From Listeria innocua (GTDB taxonomy: Bacteria; Bacillota; Bacilli; Lactobacillales; Listeriaceae): 64,000 bases of DNA. Every line of letters starts with the position of its first letter. Positions within the stretch are counted from its first letter, which is position 1. A program made the translations under genes and the position numbers. The notes under the pieces were generated by a model. It was not told where the DNA came from, ran no database searches, and saw only the letters and a list, made by a program, of their open reading frames with translations. Of this stretch, positions 53,226 through 61,607 are shown in pieces. Where the stretch lies: NCBI RefSeq assembly GCF_028596125.1, contig NZ_CP117229.1:356001-420000 (forward strand), written 5' to 3'.

Positions 53226-53254
53226 AGAATAACAAAATAGTAAAGCGAAGTCAA
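53226..53254 (-). promoter_or_regulatory. Promoter of the S24-like gene
   Basis: On the minus strand TTGACT (complement of 53249-53254), 17-bp spacer, TATTCT (complement of 53226-53231). An inverted repeat (53249-53272, AGTCAACGAA / TTCGCTGACT) overlaps the -35 and may be an operator. Confidence 0.7.
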
Positions 53255-53423
53255 CGAAATTTTTCGCTGACTTTTTTTGTGGAGCGAAAAAAACTTATAA
53301 TACCAAGCGCGAAAACAAATATGAAACGGATACTTCGGAATTTCTGATTACAACATATTTTAAAAGTAAAAAAGCAATTCTGTTATAATAGAATAAAATC
53401 AACTTTAAAAGGAGCTTAAACAG

Positions 53424-54236
53424 ATGATTAGAGCGATTTCTGTAGATATGGACGGGACTTTTTTAGATGGAAATGGTGAATATAATCGCGCTAGATTTGA
53501 GAAGATTTATGCAGAATTAGTGAAGCGTGAGATTAAATTTATTGTTGCGAGCGGTAATCAATATTATCAGCTAAAATCATTTTTTCCTGGAAAGGATGAG
53601 GAACTTTTTTATGTGGCTGAAAATGGGGCGGTTATTTTTCATCAAGGGGAATTACTTAGTGTGAATCGTTTTGATGAAAGATTGGTTCAAAAGATTTTGC
53701 GGACGTTGATTCAAGAATATCAGGATTTGCAAGTGATACTTTGTGGGGTGAAAAGTGCGTATTTGTTAAAAGCGGCCGATCCGGATTTTAAAGCATTTGC
53801 GAAAAAGTATTATTTTGAGTTGCAAGAGGTGGATTCGTTCGATGTGCTTCCGGATGATACTTTTATCAAATTTGCGCTTGATGTGGAAGTGGCTAAGACT
53901 GGGCAAATTGTGGAAGATTTAAACCAAACGTTTGCTGGGGAAATTCGTGCTGTGTCGAGCGGGCATGGGAGTATTGATATTATTATTCCGGGCGTGACGA
54001 AAGGGAGCGCGATTCAGCAATTATTAAATGAATGGCAAGTGGCACCAGATGATTTACTCGCTTTTGGCGATGCGAATAATGATATCGAAATGTTGCAATT
54101 AACGTCGCATAGTTACGCGATGCAAGAAAGTAGCCCGGAAGTTCTTGCAACTGCAAATCATGTGGCTCCTTCTAATAAGGAAGCGGGCGTGTTACAAGTT
54201 ATAGAAGATTATATGGAAAAAAGCCAAAGACCATGA
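53424..54236 (+). CDS. Cof-type HAD phosphatase
   Basis: 270 residues of the HAD superfamily, Cof subfamily (C2B cap). The nucleophile motif SVDMDGTFLD, the ASGNQYYQL loop, a conserved Lys in GVTKGSAIQQLL and the Mg-binding GDANNDIEML are intact. Likely a sugar-phosphate or nucleotide phosphatase. SD AAAGGAG. Terminator overlaps its last codons. Confidence 0.92.
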   Translation: MIRAISVDMDGTFLDGNGEYNRARFEKIYAELVKREIKFIVASGNQYYQLKSFFPGKDEELFYVAENGAVIFHQGELLSVNRFDERLVQKILRTLIQEYQDLQVILCGVKSAYLLKAADPDFKAFAKKYYFELQEVDSFDVLPDDTFIKFALDVEVAKTGQIVEDLNQTFAGEIRAVSSGHGSIDIIIPGVTKGSAIQQLLNEWQVAPDDLLAFGDANNDIEMLQLTSHSYAMQESSPEVLATANHVAPSNKEAGVLQVIEDYMEKSQRP

Positions 54237-54255
54237 GGTGGTCTTTGGCTTTTTT
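54217..54255 (+). terminator. Terminator after the HAD gene
   Basis: AAAAAAGCCAAAGACC / GGTCTTTGGCTTTTTT, 16-bp stem, lying over the stop codon. Confidence 0.93.
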
Positions 54256-54301
54256 GGGGAGTGGTAAATGTGCCGATGTTTCGTAACGGTTATATACTAA
54301 A

Positions 54302-55552
54302 TCAATTTACCAGTGTAGATTCTACAATATCTTTTCTGCGATAAACGTTCAGAATAAGGCCGAGTAGTGCAGCGTAAACTAGTAACATGCTTCCCCCGTA
54401 ACTGATAAACGGCAGGGGGACTACCATGATTGGAACTATTCCAAGCCCCATAAGAATATTCCAAAAAGCTGGAACGGTAAATAATACAGCCCCTCCGATT
54501 GTTAATAATCTGCCGAATAAATCCTTTGTTTTAAAAGCGTTTAATGAAATTCGCAATATAAATACAAGCAGTAATAGACAAAGGAAAATTCCGAATACCC
54601 AGCCAAAAGAGTAGACAAGGAATGGAAAGACAAAATCTGTATGTGCTTCAGGGATTGTCAGATTGTTATGAAGTCCCTTGCCGAACCAACCAGCCTGCGA
54701 AAGGACAGCTTTCACTGATATGAGATTATCAGAGAGATAACTACTAAAGAATTTAAGAATCATCGTACTAATGAAAATAACACCTACAAGCAAATTACCA
54801 AGCGCTACTTTAATGGCAAATTGGTTACGACGATAATAAAAAATATACATCACTAATACACACAAAAAGTATATAATACTAAATACAAATTGGCTGAGTA
54901 TAATGTAGAAAATAACTGGGAGCCAAAATAGGATTAGTAGACCTACTAGTTTTTTCCAACCTTTAAAGTCAGTAACTTTGGTGAAAATACCAGCCCACGC
55001 TATCAAGAATAAATATAAGCATATAGCTGGACCATTAATCATAATACCCCCGAAAGAAAGCCATATTCCTCCGCCAATAAGCCTGGTACCAACAAAAAAA
55101 GATATGAAAAATAGGATTAAGGCAGCCGCGTAAAAATACATCCATAAATTTTTTAGTTTTCTATAATCAAAGAAAAGAAATCCAATCAGAGCAAGAATCG
55201 CAAGGGCGAGCCAGACGATTTGTTTTTTTATAAAGAAAGAATTAGGTGATACTACATCACTCATCAGTGGAAGAAAACCAATACCGGCAAGTAGGATAAA
55301 TAACGCAATAAGGAGCCAATCCATTCTTGGTTTATGAAGCTGATTCATGTTTTTGCCAACAGTCGAGGGATCTCCCATTTCCTGGATGGCTTTCTTATTC
55401 GCATCCTCTATAGATAATCCTCTCTTTTGAAAGGAGTGACTTAGCTCTTCTAAGTGATTACTAAGCTCTTTTTTAATCATACTGTGAGCTTGCTTGGATT
55501 TTACTTTAGCTATTACTTTACCTAAATATTCCTCAAATATAGCAGAACTCAT
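54302..55552 (-). CDS. SEDS family protein (FtsW/RodA-like) with N-terminal HAAS domain
   Basis: 416 residues. The first ~75 residues (YLGKVIAKVKSKQAHSMIKKELSNHLEELSHSFQKRGLSIEDANKKAIQEMGDP) are a helical HAAS/permease-prefix domain usually found next to PadR regulators. The rest is a ten-helix SEDS glycosyltransferase with the family end motif GLGIVPIMVVPLPFISYGGSMLL. SEDS proteins polymerise glycan strands. It is the last gene of the sigC-lstR operon and overlaps lstR by 4 nt. I do not see the cytokinetic partner bPBP nearby. Confidence 0.9.
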   Translation of the reverse strand: MSSAIFEEYLGKVIAKVKSKQAHSMIKKELSNHLEELSHSFQKRGLSIEDANKKAIQEMGDPSTVGKNMNQLHKPRMDWLLIALFILLAGIGFLPLMSDVVSPNSFFIKKQIVWLALAILALIGFLFFDYRKLKNLWMYFYAAALILFFISFFVGTRLIGGGIWLSFGGIMINGPAICLYLFLIAWAGIFTKVTDFKGWKKLVGLLILFWLPVIFYIILSQFVFSIIYFLCVLVMYIFYYRRNQFAIKVALGNLLVGVIFISTMILKFFSSYLSDNLISVKAVLSQAGWFGKGLHNNLTIPEAHTDFVFPFLVYSFGWVFGIFLCLLLLVFILRISLNAFKTKDLFGRLLTIGGAVLFTVPAFWNILMGLGIVPIMVVPLPFISYGGSMLLVYAALLGLILNVYRRKDIVESTLVN

Positions 55553-55980
55553 AAAGAAGCCTCCTCAATTAAATTTTTTAGTAATCCGCGTTGTTTAGAG
55601 CCTCTATGTTCACAAGTAGCTACAAATTTTTTCCCTTTTGCAGTTAGGGAATAATATTTCTTATCTTCTATCCATTTTGATGAGAGGATTTTCTTATTTT
55701 CAAGTAGATGTAAAAGGGTATACAGCTGACCTTCATTGTTTTTGAAGCTAAGTTCATTTTTTTGAAATAGTTGGGTGGAAATCTCATAGCCATGCTTTGC
55801 TTCATCGTGCAGTGAATCTAAAATGTTTTTAAGCGTTTCTTCTTTCCAGTAGTGAAGTTCTAGGTGAGATTGCTTCTTCCGGATTGTTTCTTTTACTGCA
55901 GTTTTTCTCTCCTCGGAAAAAGAAAAACCCTCAAAATCTTTTTTTATAGAATCCTTTAAATTATAGAATGGATCATCCAT
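55549..55980 (-). CDS. lstR: PadR-family regulator LstR
   Basis: 143 residues with a PadR winged helix (LDSLHDEAKHGYEISTQLFQKNELSFKNNEGQLYTLLHLLENKKILSSKWIEDKKYYSLTAKGKKFVA) after a charged N-terminal extension. Known in L. monocytogenes lineage II as the lineage-specific thermal regulator, encoded with sigC. It overlaps the SEDS gene start (ATGA) and starts 3 nt after the sigC stop. Confidence 0.88.
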   Translation of the reverse strand: MDDPFYNLKDSIKKDFEGFSFSEERKTAVKETIRKKQSHLELHYWKEETLKNILDSLHDEAKHGYEISTQLFQKNELSFKNNEGQLYTLLHLLENKKILSSKWIEDKKYYSLTAKGKKFVATCEHRGSKQRGLLKNLIEEASL

Positions 55981-55982
55981 GA

Positions 55983-56531
55983 TTATACCTCCTTTTTCAT
56001 CTTGGTTTTTAATAATTCTCTGGCGTGTTTTAACCTGGTTTTCAATGTATTGCTATTTACACCAGTAATTTTACTGATATTCGCTAAAGAGAGTTCTTCG
56101 TAGTAATGTAAGAAAACAACTTCCCTGTATTTTACGGGTAAATCCATAACCGCGCTCATTAAGCTGTTTGCTACATCTTTTGCGATAATTTCTTCCTCAA
56201 CGTGTTTTGACTTGGACGGGAGATAATTCCAAATTTTTTCGCTGAAATTTAGTTTGCGATAATGCCAACTACCCAAGTAATCTTTGCAATGATTAATAGC
56301 AATTCGATATAGCCACGTTTTTATGGATGACTTGTTATTAAACTGATCTAGTTTTTCATAGCATTTAATAAATATCTCTTGCGTTAAATCTTCCGCTGTC
56401 GTTCGATTCTTTACATAAGAAAAAACTAGATGCAGTACATCATCGCTGTAGTTATCCATTAACTGGCTGATTATTTGTTCGGTATTTTCTATGCTATTAA
56501 TATTAATTCCTATTTCTTCAAGTTCAGTCAT
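55983..56531 (-). CDS. sigC: ECF-type sigma factor SigC
   Basis: A 182-residue sigma factor with region 2 (LVFSYVKNRTTAEDLTQEIFIKCYEKLDQF; IKTWLYRIAINHCKDYL) and region 4 (LMSAVMDLPVKYREVVFLHYYEELSLANISKITGVNSNTLKTRLKHARELL). SigC is reported for L. monocytogenes lineage II, where it helps heat survival with lstR. No anti-sigma gene is adjacent; the SEDS/HAAS protein or LstR may fill that place (speculation). Start ATG with AGAAGGTG upstream. Confidence 0.9.
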   Translation of the reverse strand: MTELEEIGININSIENTEQIISQLMDNYSDDVLHLVFSYVKNRTTAEDLTQEIFIKCYEKLDQFNNKSSIKTWLYRIAINHCKDYLGSWHYRKLNFSEKIWNYLPSKSKHVEEEIIAKDVANSLMSAVMDLPVKYREVVFLHYYEELSLANISKITGVNSNTLKTRLKHARELLKTKMKKEV

Positions 56532-56556
56532 TTAAGTTTCACCTTCTTCTGCAATA

Positions 56557-56584
56557 TTAGACGAAGCAAGTATCATTTAGGTTT
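56557..56584 (-). promoter_or_regulatory. ECF-type (SigC-dependent) promoter of sigC
   Basis: On the minus strand AAACC (complement of 56580-56584), 16-bp spacer and CGTCTAA (complement of 56557-56563), matching the canonical AAC / CGTC architecture of ECF promoters and fitting autoregulation. About 26 bp upstream of the sigC start. Confidence 0.75.
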
Positions 56585-56661
56585 GGAAAAATTTTATTTA
56601 TATCCCTAAAATAGCGATAGTCATCTTATAAAGTATTAACTATCTGTTGAAAATACGCAAT

Positions 56662-56702
56662 AAAAAAAAGACTGTAAACAAAATGATTGCTCTACAGTCT
56701 TT
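56662..56702 (-). terminator. Terminator of the sugar-transporter gene
   Basis: On the minus strand AAAGACTGTA / TACAGTCTTT, 10-bp perfect stem followed by five further T. Confidence 0.9.
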
Positions 56703-56710
56703 GGCTTTTT

Positions 56711-57568
56711 CTATTTCAATAAACTAAGGAATACAACACCCACCATAATTAACAGTATGCCAGAAAGGATAAAAGTCCATTCTAACGGGCTTTTTTTCTG
56801 TTTAAAAATGAGGATGCCGCCGATTGTTGCGACGATAACGCAAGCTTGTGATATCGAGAAGCTCGTTGCGACACCAAGTACAGCAGTTGCTAAGAACATG
56901 CCTAGATTGGCGATTGACCACGATAATCCGGTCATTAAGTTGAATGTAACATTTTTTCGGGAAATAGCAGTCTTTTTCGCTAAGTTAATACCAATGGCGC
57001 ATGTCAGCATACCGATTGCTTGTGGTAAAATGATAGAAAAGCCAGTGACATCAAAAAGCTGGTTTGTCACTACGTAAAGCGTTAAAAAGAACGAAGATAG
57101 AATAACGATACCGTAGACATGAAATGAAACCGACTCCGTGATATGATTCCCGCGTTTTTGAAACCCGGTCATTACCACCCCAATCAAGATTAAAATTACT
57201 GCAACAACTCCGATGATAACAGCCGTAACCGTTTGCCATTCCTGAAAAACAAGGACTGCAAAAAGCGTTGCGCCAACGAGTTGTGTACCATTTGAAATCG
57301 GCATTGCCTTCGCGACACTAGAAGCCGCAATCCCTTTAAACTGCAGTAATTGCCCAAAACTCCAAAAGATACCCGAAACAAAACTCACTATAAAAGAAAG
57401 AACTGTTATTTCTGGTGATAAAATCCAGAACAAAATGAAAGCAAATAATAGCGCGCTAATCGAAGTCCCCAGTAGTTGTTCCTCGGGGGTGCTTTTTCGT
57501 AAGTTCGCAATTATCGGCATAAATCCCCACCCAAGAACAGGGAGTAACGCAATAAGATAAATAGACAT
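56711..57568 (-). CDS. GRP-family glucose/ribose-type sugar uptake protein (GlcU-like)
   Basis: A 285-residue, ten-helix transporter of the DMT superfamily, GRP branch: MSIYLIALLPVLGWGFMPIIAN and GIFWSFGQLLQFKGIAASSVAKAMPISNGTQLV are typical of GlcU/RbsU proteins. It probably brings in glucose or a related sugar by proton symport, independent of the PTS. Upstream of sigC in the same orientation but with its own terminator. Confidence 0.9.
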   Translation of the reverse strand: MSIYLIALLPVLGWGFMPIIANLRKSTPEEQLLGTSISALLFAFILFWILSPEITVLSFIVSFVSGIFWSFGQLLQFKGIAASSVAKAMPISNGTQLVGATLFAVLVFQEWQTVTAVIIGVVAVILILIGVVMTGFQKRGNHITESVSFHVYGIVILSSFFLTLYVVTNQLFDVTGFSIILPQAIGMLTCAIGINLAKKTAISRKNVTFNLMTGLSWSIANLGMFLATAVLGVATSFSISQACVIVATIGGILIFKQKKSPLEWTFILSGILLIMVGVVFLSLLK

Positions 57569-57641
57569 AAAATAAGCTTCCTTTCTAGGTTAGTGGTGCT
57601 AATTTAAATCTACCATTCTCCAAAATGAACAGCAATATCCC

Positions 57642-57670
57642 AAAATTACGGTATTCAATGCGGTAATTTT
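57642..57670. promoter_or_regulatory. Inverted repeat upstream of the second PRD regulator
   Basis: Perfect 8-bp arms AAAATTAC / GTAATTTT separated by 13 bp, with a GGTA repeat inside, between the divergent sugar-transporter and regulator genes. Candidate operator. Confidence 0.5.
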
Positions 57671-57730
57671 CGTAGTTTTCTGGGGATGAGTCTTTGTAAT
57701 AGAATAAGCGTAGGGAAAGGAAAATTAAAA

Positions 57731-59692
57731 ATGAAAGCGGTAACGAAAATGATTGCAAATCGCGAAAAAAATATCATTCAGTTTCTAATGAAGACAGGTC
57801 AAACACGTGTTGGAACTATCGCGAATCATCTTGGACTTTCAGAAAAAACTGTCTCAAATTCACTCAAGGAAATCGATGTTTTTCTAAAGGATTTTGATAT
57901 GACAGTTGTCCGTAAACCAAAAATCGGTGTGTATATTGAGGGCGATAACAAGGCTTTTGCCGAAGTTAGCCGATTCCTAGATAACCAAGTCAGCCAAATC
58001 CCATCAACTAAAGAAGAGCGGGTTATCTACATTTTCAGTAAGTTGCTTAAAGCAGACGATTATATCACAATTCATCAACTGGCCGACGAACTTTATATAA
58101 GCCGGAGCACGATTGAGAAAAACATGGTTGAAGTTACGAAAATGCTGGAAAAAGAAGGTATTACTTTGTATAAGAAACCTAGTAAGGGCATGAAACTCCT
58201 TATTAGTGAACGAGAAAAGCGCGCCTTAACATCGAAATTTATTAATAATTTTTGGGGCAATAATTGGTATTTGAAGCAAGAAGGCGAAAAGGTCCTCCAA
58301 GCTTTTGACACGATTAAAGCCGATGTCACCGGAATTTTTCCAGAAGAGGGCTTGAAAGAAATCATTGCGATTGTTCAAGAATTTAGTGAGCGACATGATT
58401 TTGCTTTTACCGATTATGCGTTTCAATCGATTGTCATTCACCTTGCGATTGCTGTAGAGCGTATTCGAGCAGGAGAGTATATCGAAAATGTTGAGAGCGA
58501 CCCAATGAAAGATGTATTTGATTCGCAGCGAAACAATACGGAAATCCTCGTTAGCATGCTAGAAGATCGTTTGGATATTAAAATTCCAGCATTTGAAGTT
58601 GGCTATATTCAGTTGCATTTAACAGCAGCATATAACCAACAGCATGATGAACTGCTTGTAAGTGTTCGACCACAAGAAGACGATGTGGCAGAATTTGTCA
58701 GCACGTGTTTAGTGGAAGGGAATTACGATAAGAGCTTACTTGATGACTTGACGACGCATATGAAATCCGCCATTAACCGCTTAAAACTTGGTATGCATTT
58801 TAAAAACCCGTACCTTAGCAAAATTAAGCAAAACTTTCCCCAAGCGTTTGAAGAAGCGCTATATTTTAAAGCTAAATTTGAACAAAAGTACGATGTGCAA
58901 GTGAACGAAGATGAAACGGCATATATCGCACTACATTTTGAAGCATACAAAGAAAGAAGTCGTTCTTTCCCCGACCAAATTCGAGTTGTACTTGTATGCA
59001 GTACCGGGCTTGGTTCATCAAGATTACTTGCGGCGAGAATTAAAAAATATTTTCCAATGATTATGATTGAAAAAATATTATCCGTTCAGGCGTTAATGGA
59101 AACCGAAGTCGATGTAGATTTAGTCATCAGCACGATTTATCTCGAACTGGAAGATATTCCAAGTATTGTTGTCAGTCCAATGATGAGTAAAGCCGATTTA
59201 CAACAGGTTGAAAGCCAAATCGAACGAACGAGACGTAAGAAAAAGAAACGCAGCCAACCATTTATTGACTTGATTGAACCGAAAACTATTTTTGCAAAGC
59301 TAGATGTTGCAACGATGGAAGACGCAATCGCGCAAATTGGTGATAAGCTTGTGGATCTTGGTATTGCTAAATCAGGGATTGTTGAAAGTGCGCTAAAAAG
59401 AGAAGCGTTATCGTTCACTTCTTTTGAAGAAATGGCGACACCGCACGCAGATCCTGCACTTATTAATGAATCGCACATCGCTATTGCTACACTTAAAAAA
59501 CCAGTGAAATGGGGCTTAGTCGAGGTTGATAAAATCTTTTTTATCGCTCTGACAGAACAAAATGGTATTAATTTAGATGCGATGTATGAACAATTTTATA
59601 AATATATTGATAATAAAAAATGGCTTGAGAAGCTGACACAACTAAAAAGTGCCGCAGAAATTTATGAGCATTTGTTAAAGGATGGGATGTAA
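57731..59692 (+). CDS. PRD-containing transcriptional activator (MtlR/BglG type)
   Basis: 653 residues: HTH domains (IANHLGLSEKTVSNSLKEID; ADELYISRSTIEKNMVEV), two PRDs (~residues 180-420, with HLAI and LALHFE-type His positions), an EIIB(Gat)-like domain (VVLVCSTGLGSSRLLAARI, Cys) and an EIIA(Fru)-like domain (MATPHADPALI, His). Paralogue of the regulator at 39946. ATG 57731 with GGAAAGG upstream is used; the longer frame starts in the promoter. Its stop overlaps the EIIA start by 1 nt, so it is the first gene of the second operon. Confidence 0.9.
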   Translation: MKAVTKMIANREKNIIQFLMKTGQTRVGTIANHLGLSEKTVSNSLKEIDVFLKDFDMTVVRKPKIGVYIEGDNKAFAEVSRFLDNQVSQIPSTKEERVIYIFSKLLKADDYITIHQLADELYISRSTIEKNMVEVTKMLEKEGITLYKKPSKGMKLLISEREKRALTSKFINNFWGNNWYLKQEGEKVLQAFDTIKADVTGIFPEEGLKEIIAIVQEFSERHDFAFTDYAFQSIVIHLAIAVERIRAGEYIENVESDPMKDVFDSQRNNTEILVSMLEDRLDIKIPAFEVGYIQLHLTAAYNQQHDELLVSVRPQEDDVAEFVSTCLVEGNYDKSLLDDLTTHMKSAINRLKLGMHFKNPYLSKIKQNFPQAFEEALYFKAKFEQKYDVQVNEDETAYIALHFEAYKERSRSFPDQIRVVLVCSTGLGSSRLLAARIKKYFPMIMIEKILSVQALMETEVDVDLVISTIYLELEDIPSIVVSPMMSKADLQQVESQIERTRRKKKKRSQPFIDLIEPKTIFAKLDVATMEDAIAQIGDKLVDLGIAKSGIVESALKREALSFTSFEEMATPHADPALINESHIAIATLKKPVKWGLVEVDKIFFIALTEQNGINLDAMYEQFYKYIDNKKWLEKLTQLKSAAEIYEHLLKDGM

Positions 59693-60156
59693 TGGAAGTA
59701 AAAGATATTTTAACAAAAGAATTAGTCGTCTTTGATTTAGAGGCGACGACCAAAGAAGCAGCAATTGAAGAAATGGCAGAAATGCTAGATGAACGTGATA
59801 TTTTAGCGGATAAAGCGACTTATGTCCGAGCAGTTTTGGATCGTGAAGCACATTCAACTACTGGAATAGGTAATAACATTGCTATCCCACACGGAAAAAG
59901 TGAAAGTGTCACAAAATCGGCCATTGTTTTTGCAAGAACGAAAGAAATGATTGAATGGGAATCACTGGATGACGAACCGGTAAACATGATTTTCTTACTA
60001 GCGATTACTGATTCCGACAAAACAGACGGACATTTGAAAATCCTTGCTGAAATTGCGACGAAACTAATGGACGATGATATTGTCGAAAGTTTAAAAAATA
60101 CACGAGATAAAGAAGAAGTTATTCGAATTTTAAATGGAGGCGTAGTAGAGATATGA
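59692..60156 (+). CDS. PTS EIIA, fructose family
   Basis: 154 residues; phospho-His67 in AIPHGKSESV. Second gene of the regulator-EIIA-EIIB-EIIC-mannosidase operon; overlaps EIIB by 4 nt. Paralogue of the EIIA at 35364. Confidence 0.93.
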   Translation: MEVKDILTKELVVFDLEATTKEAAIEEMAEMLDERDILADKATYVRAVLDREAHSTTGIGNNIAIPHGKSESVTKSAIVFARTKEMIEWESLDDEPVNMIFLLAITDSDKTDGHLKILAEIATKLMDDDIVESLKNTRDKEEVIRILNGGVVEI

Positions 60157-60473
60157 AACGTAAAATTATTGCAGTAACCGCATGTGCGACAGGAGTGGCG
60201 CACACATATATGGCAGCACAAGCACTTAAAAAAGGCGCGAAAAAAATGGGTAACCTTATTAAAGTAGAAACACAAGGCGCAACAGGAATTGAAAATGAAT
60301 TAACCGAAAAAGATGTAAATATTGGCGAAGTAGTTATTTTCGCAGTGGATACAAAAGTGCGTAACAAAGAACGTTTTGACGGTAAAGTCGTGCTGGAAGT
60401 TCCAGTAAGCGCACCAATTAAAGATGTGGAAAAAGTAATCAACGCAGCTCTTGCGTTAATTGACGAAAAATAA
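60153..60473 (+). CDS. PTS EIIB, fructose family
   Basis: 106 residues; phospho-Cys11 in VTACATGVAHTYMAAQALKK, the standard EIIB(Fru) loop. Overlaps EIIA by 4 nt (ATGA) and precedes EIIC by 12 nt. Confidence 0.93.
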   Translation: MKRKIIAVTACATGVAHTYMAAQALKKGAKKMGNLIKVETQGATGIENELTEKDVNIGEVVIFAVDTKVRNKERFDGKVVLEVPVSAPIKDVEKVINAALALIDEK

Positions 60474-60485
60474 GGAGGATCTACC

Positions 60486-61592
60486 ATGTTCAGAAAAATT
60501 GGGAGTGAACTGAAAAAACACGTTTTAACAGGTATTTCATATATGATTCCGCTCGTTATTGCAGGCGCCGTTATTATGGCGATTGCGCGGGTTGGTGGTT
60601 CGTTTTTCGGAATTACAGATATTTGGGATGCGAAATACGCAGATAGTGCGAATAGCTTAATTTCGCTACTGCATAGTTTAGATGGTTTTGGTGGCTTGGC
60701 GCTTGGAATGATGTTCCCGGTTATTGCAGCATTTATCGGGTATTCCATTTCGGACAAATTAGCACTGGCACCTGGTCTTGTTGGTGGTTTACTGGCACGT
60801 GATATTGGCGCTGGTTTTCTCGGGGCACTTGCAGCTGGTTTAATCGCTGGTTATACATGTCTTTTAATTAAAAAATATGTGAAATTACCAAAAGCAGCGG
60901 CTTCAATTGTACCAGTATTTTTAGTACCAGTTTTTGGCACACTTATTACCGTTCTTATTATTAATTATGTGGTTGGTATTCCTTTTGCTGACTTAAATAC
61001 AGCGCTTGAAAATTGGCTTAATGGTATGTCTGGATCAAACCAAATTATGATGGCGGCTATTATTGGTGCGATGGTTGGTTTTGACTTAGGCGGACCAGTA
61101 AATAAAGCGGCTGTAACAACGGCGATGGCTCTTTTAACAAGTGGAATTTATGCACCAAACACAGCAGCACAAGTAGCAATCATCATCCCACCACTTGGTC
61201 TTGGTTTAGCTACATTAATCGCAAAACGTAAATACAATGCAGAAATGCGTGAGGCTGGAAAATCTTCTCTTATCATGGGACTTGTTGGGATTAGTGAAGG
61301 GGCAATTCCTTTCGCGGTAGAATCTCCACTGAAAGTTATTCCGGCTACAGTGCTTGGTTCTGCTGTCGGCGGTGCGCTAGCTGTAGGTCTTGGCGCAATT
61401 AACCAAGCGCCAATCAGTGGTTTTTATGGCTGGTTCACAGTTGAAAATTGGCCAGTTTATATTTTAGCGATTGCAGTTGGAACGTTAATCGTTGCGGGTA
61501 TGTCAGTCGCTTTACGTAAATCGAGTGCTGGTGAGGAAATGGCTGGTTCAAGCTACGATGACGAAATTGACGAAGCAGAATGGGAAGCTTAA
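60486..61592 (+). CDS. PTS EIIC, fructose family
   Basis: A 368-residue permease with HVLTGISYMIPLVIAGAVI, GFDLGGPVNKAAV and GISEGAIPFAVESP. About nine helices, acidic tail. Paralogue of the EIIC at 36155. SD AAGGAGG. The alpha-mannosidase gene follows 15 nt later. Confidence 0.93.
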   Translation: MFRKIGSELKKHVLTGISYMIPLVIAGAVIMAIARVGGSFFGITDIWDAKYADSANSLISLLHSLDGFGGLALGMMFPVIAAFIGYSISDKLALAPGLVGGLLARDIGAGFLGALAAGLIAGYTCLLIKKYVKLPKAAASIVPVFLVPVFGTLITVLIINYVVGIPFADLNTALENWLNGMSGSNQIMMAAIIGAMVGFDLGGPVNKAAVTTAMALLTSGIYAPNTAAQVAIIIPPLGLGLATLIAKRKYNAEMREAGKSSLIMGLVGISEGAIPFAVESPLKVIPATVLGSAVGGALAVGLGAINQAPISGFYGWFTVENWPVYILAIAVGTLIVAGMSVALRKSSAGEEMAGSSYDDEIDEAEWEA

Positions 61593-61607
61593 AAAACGGA
61601 GGTAACT

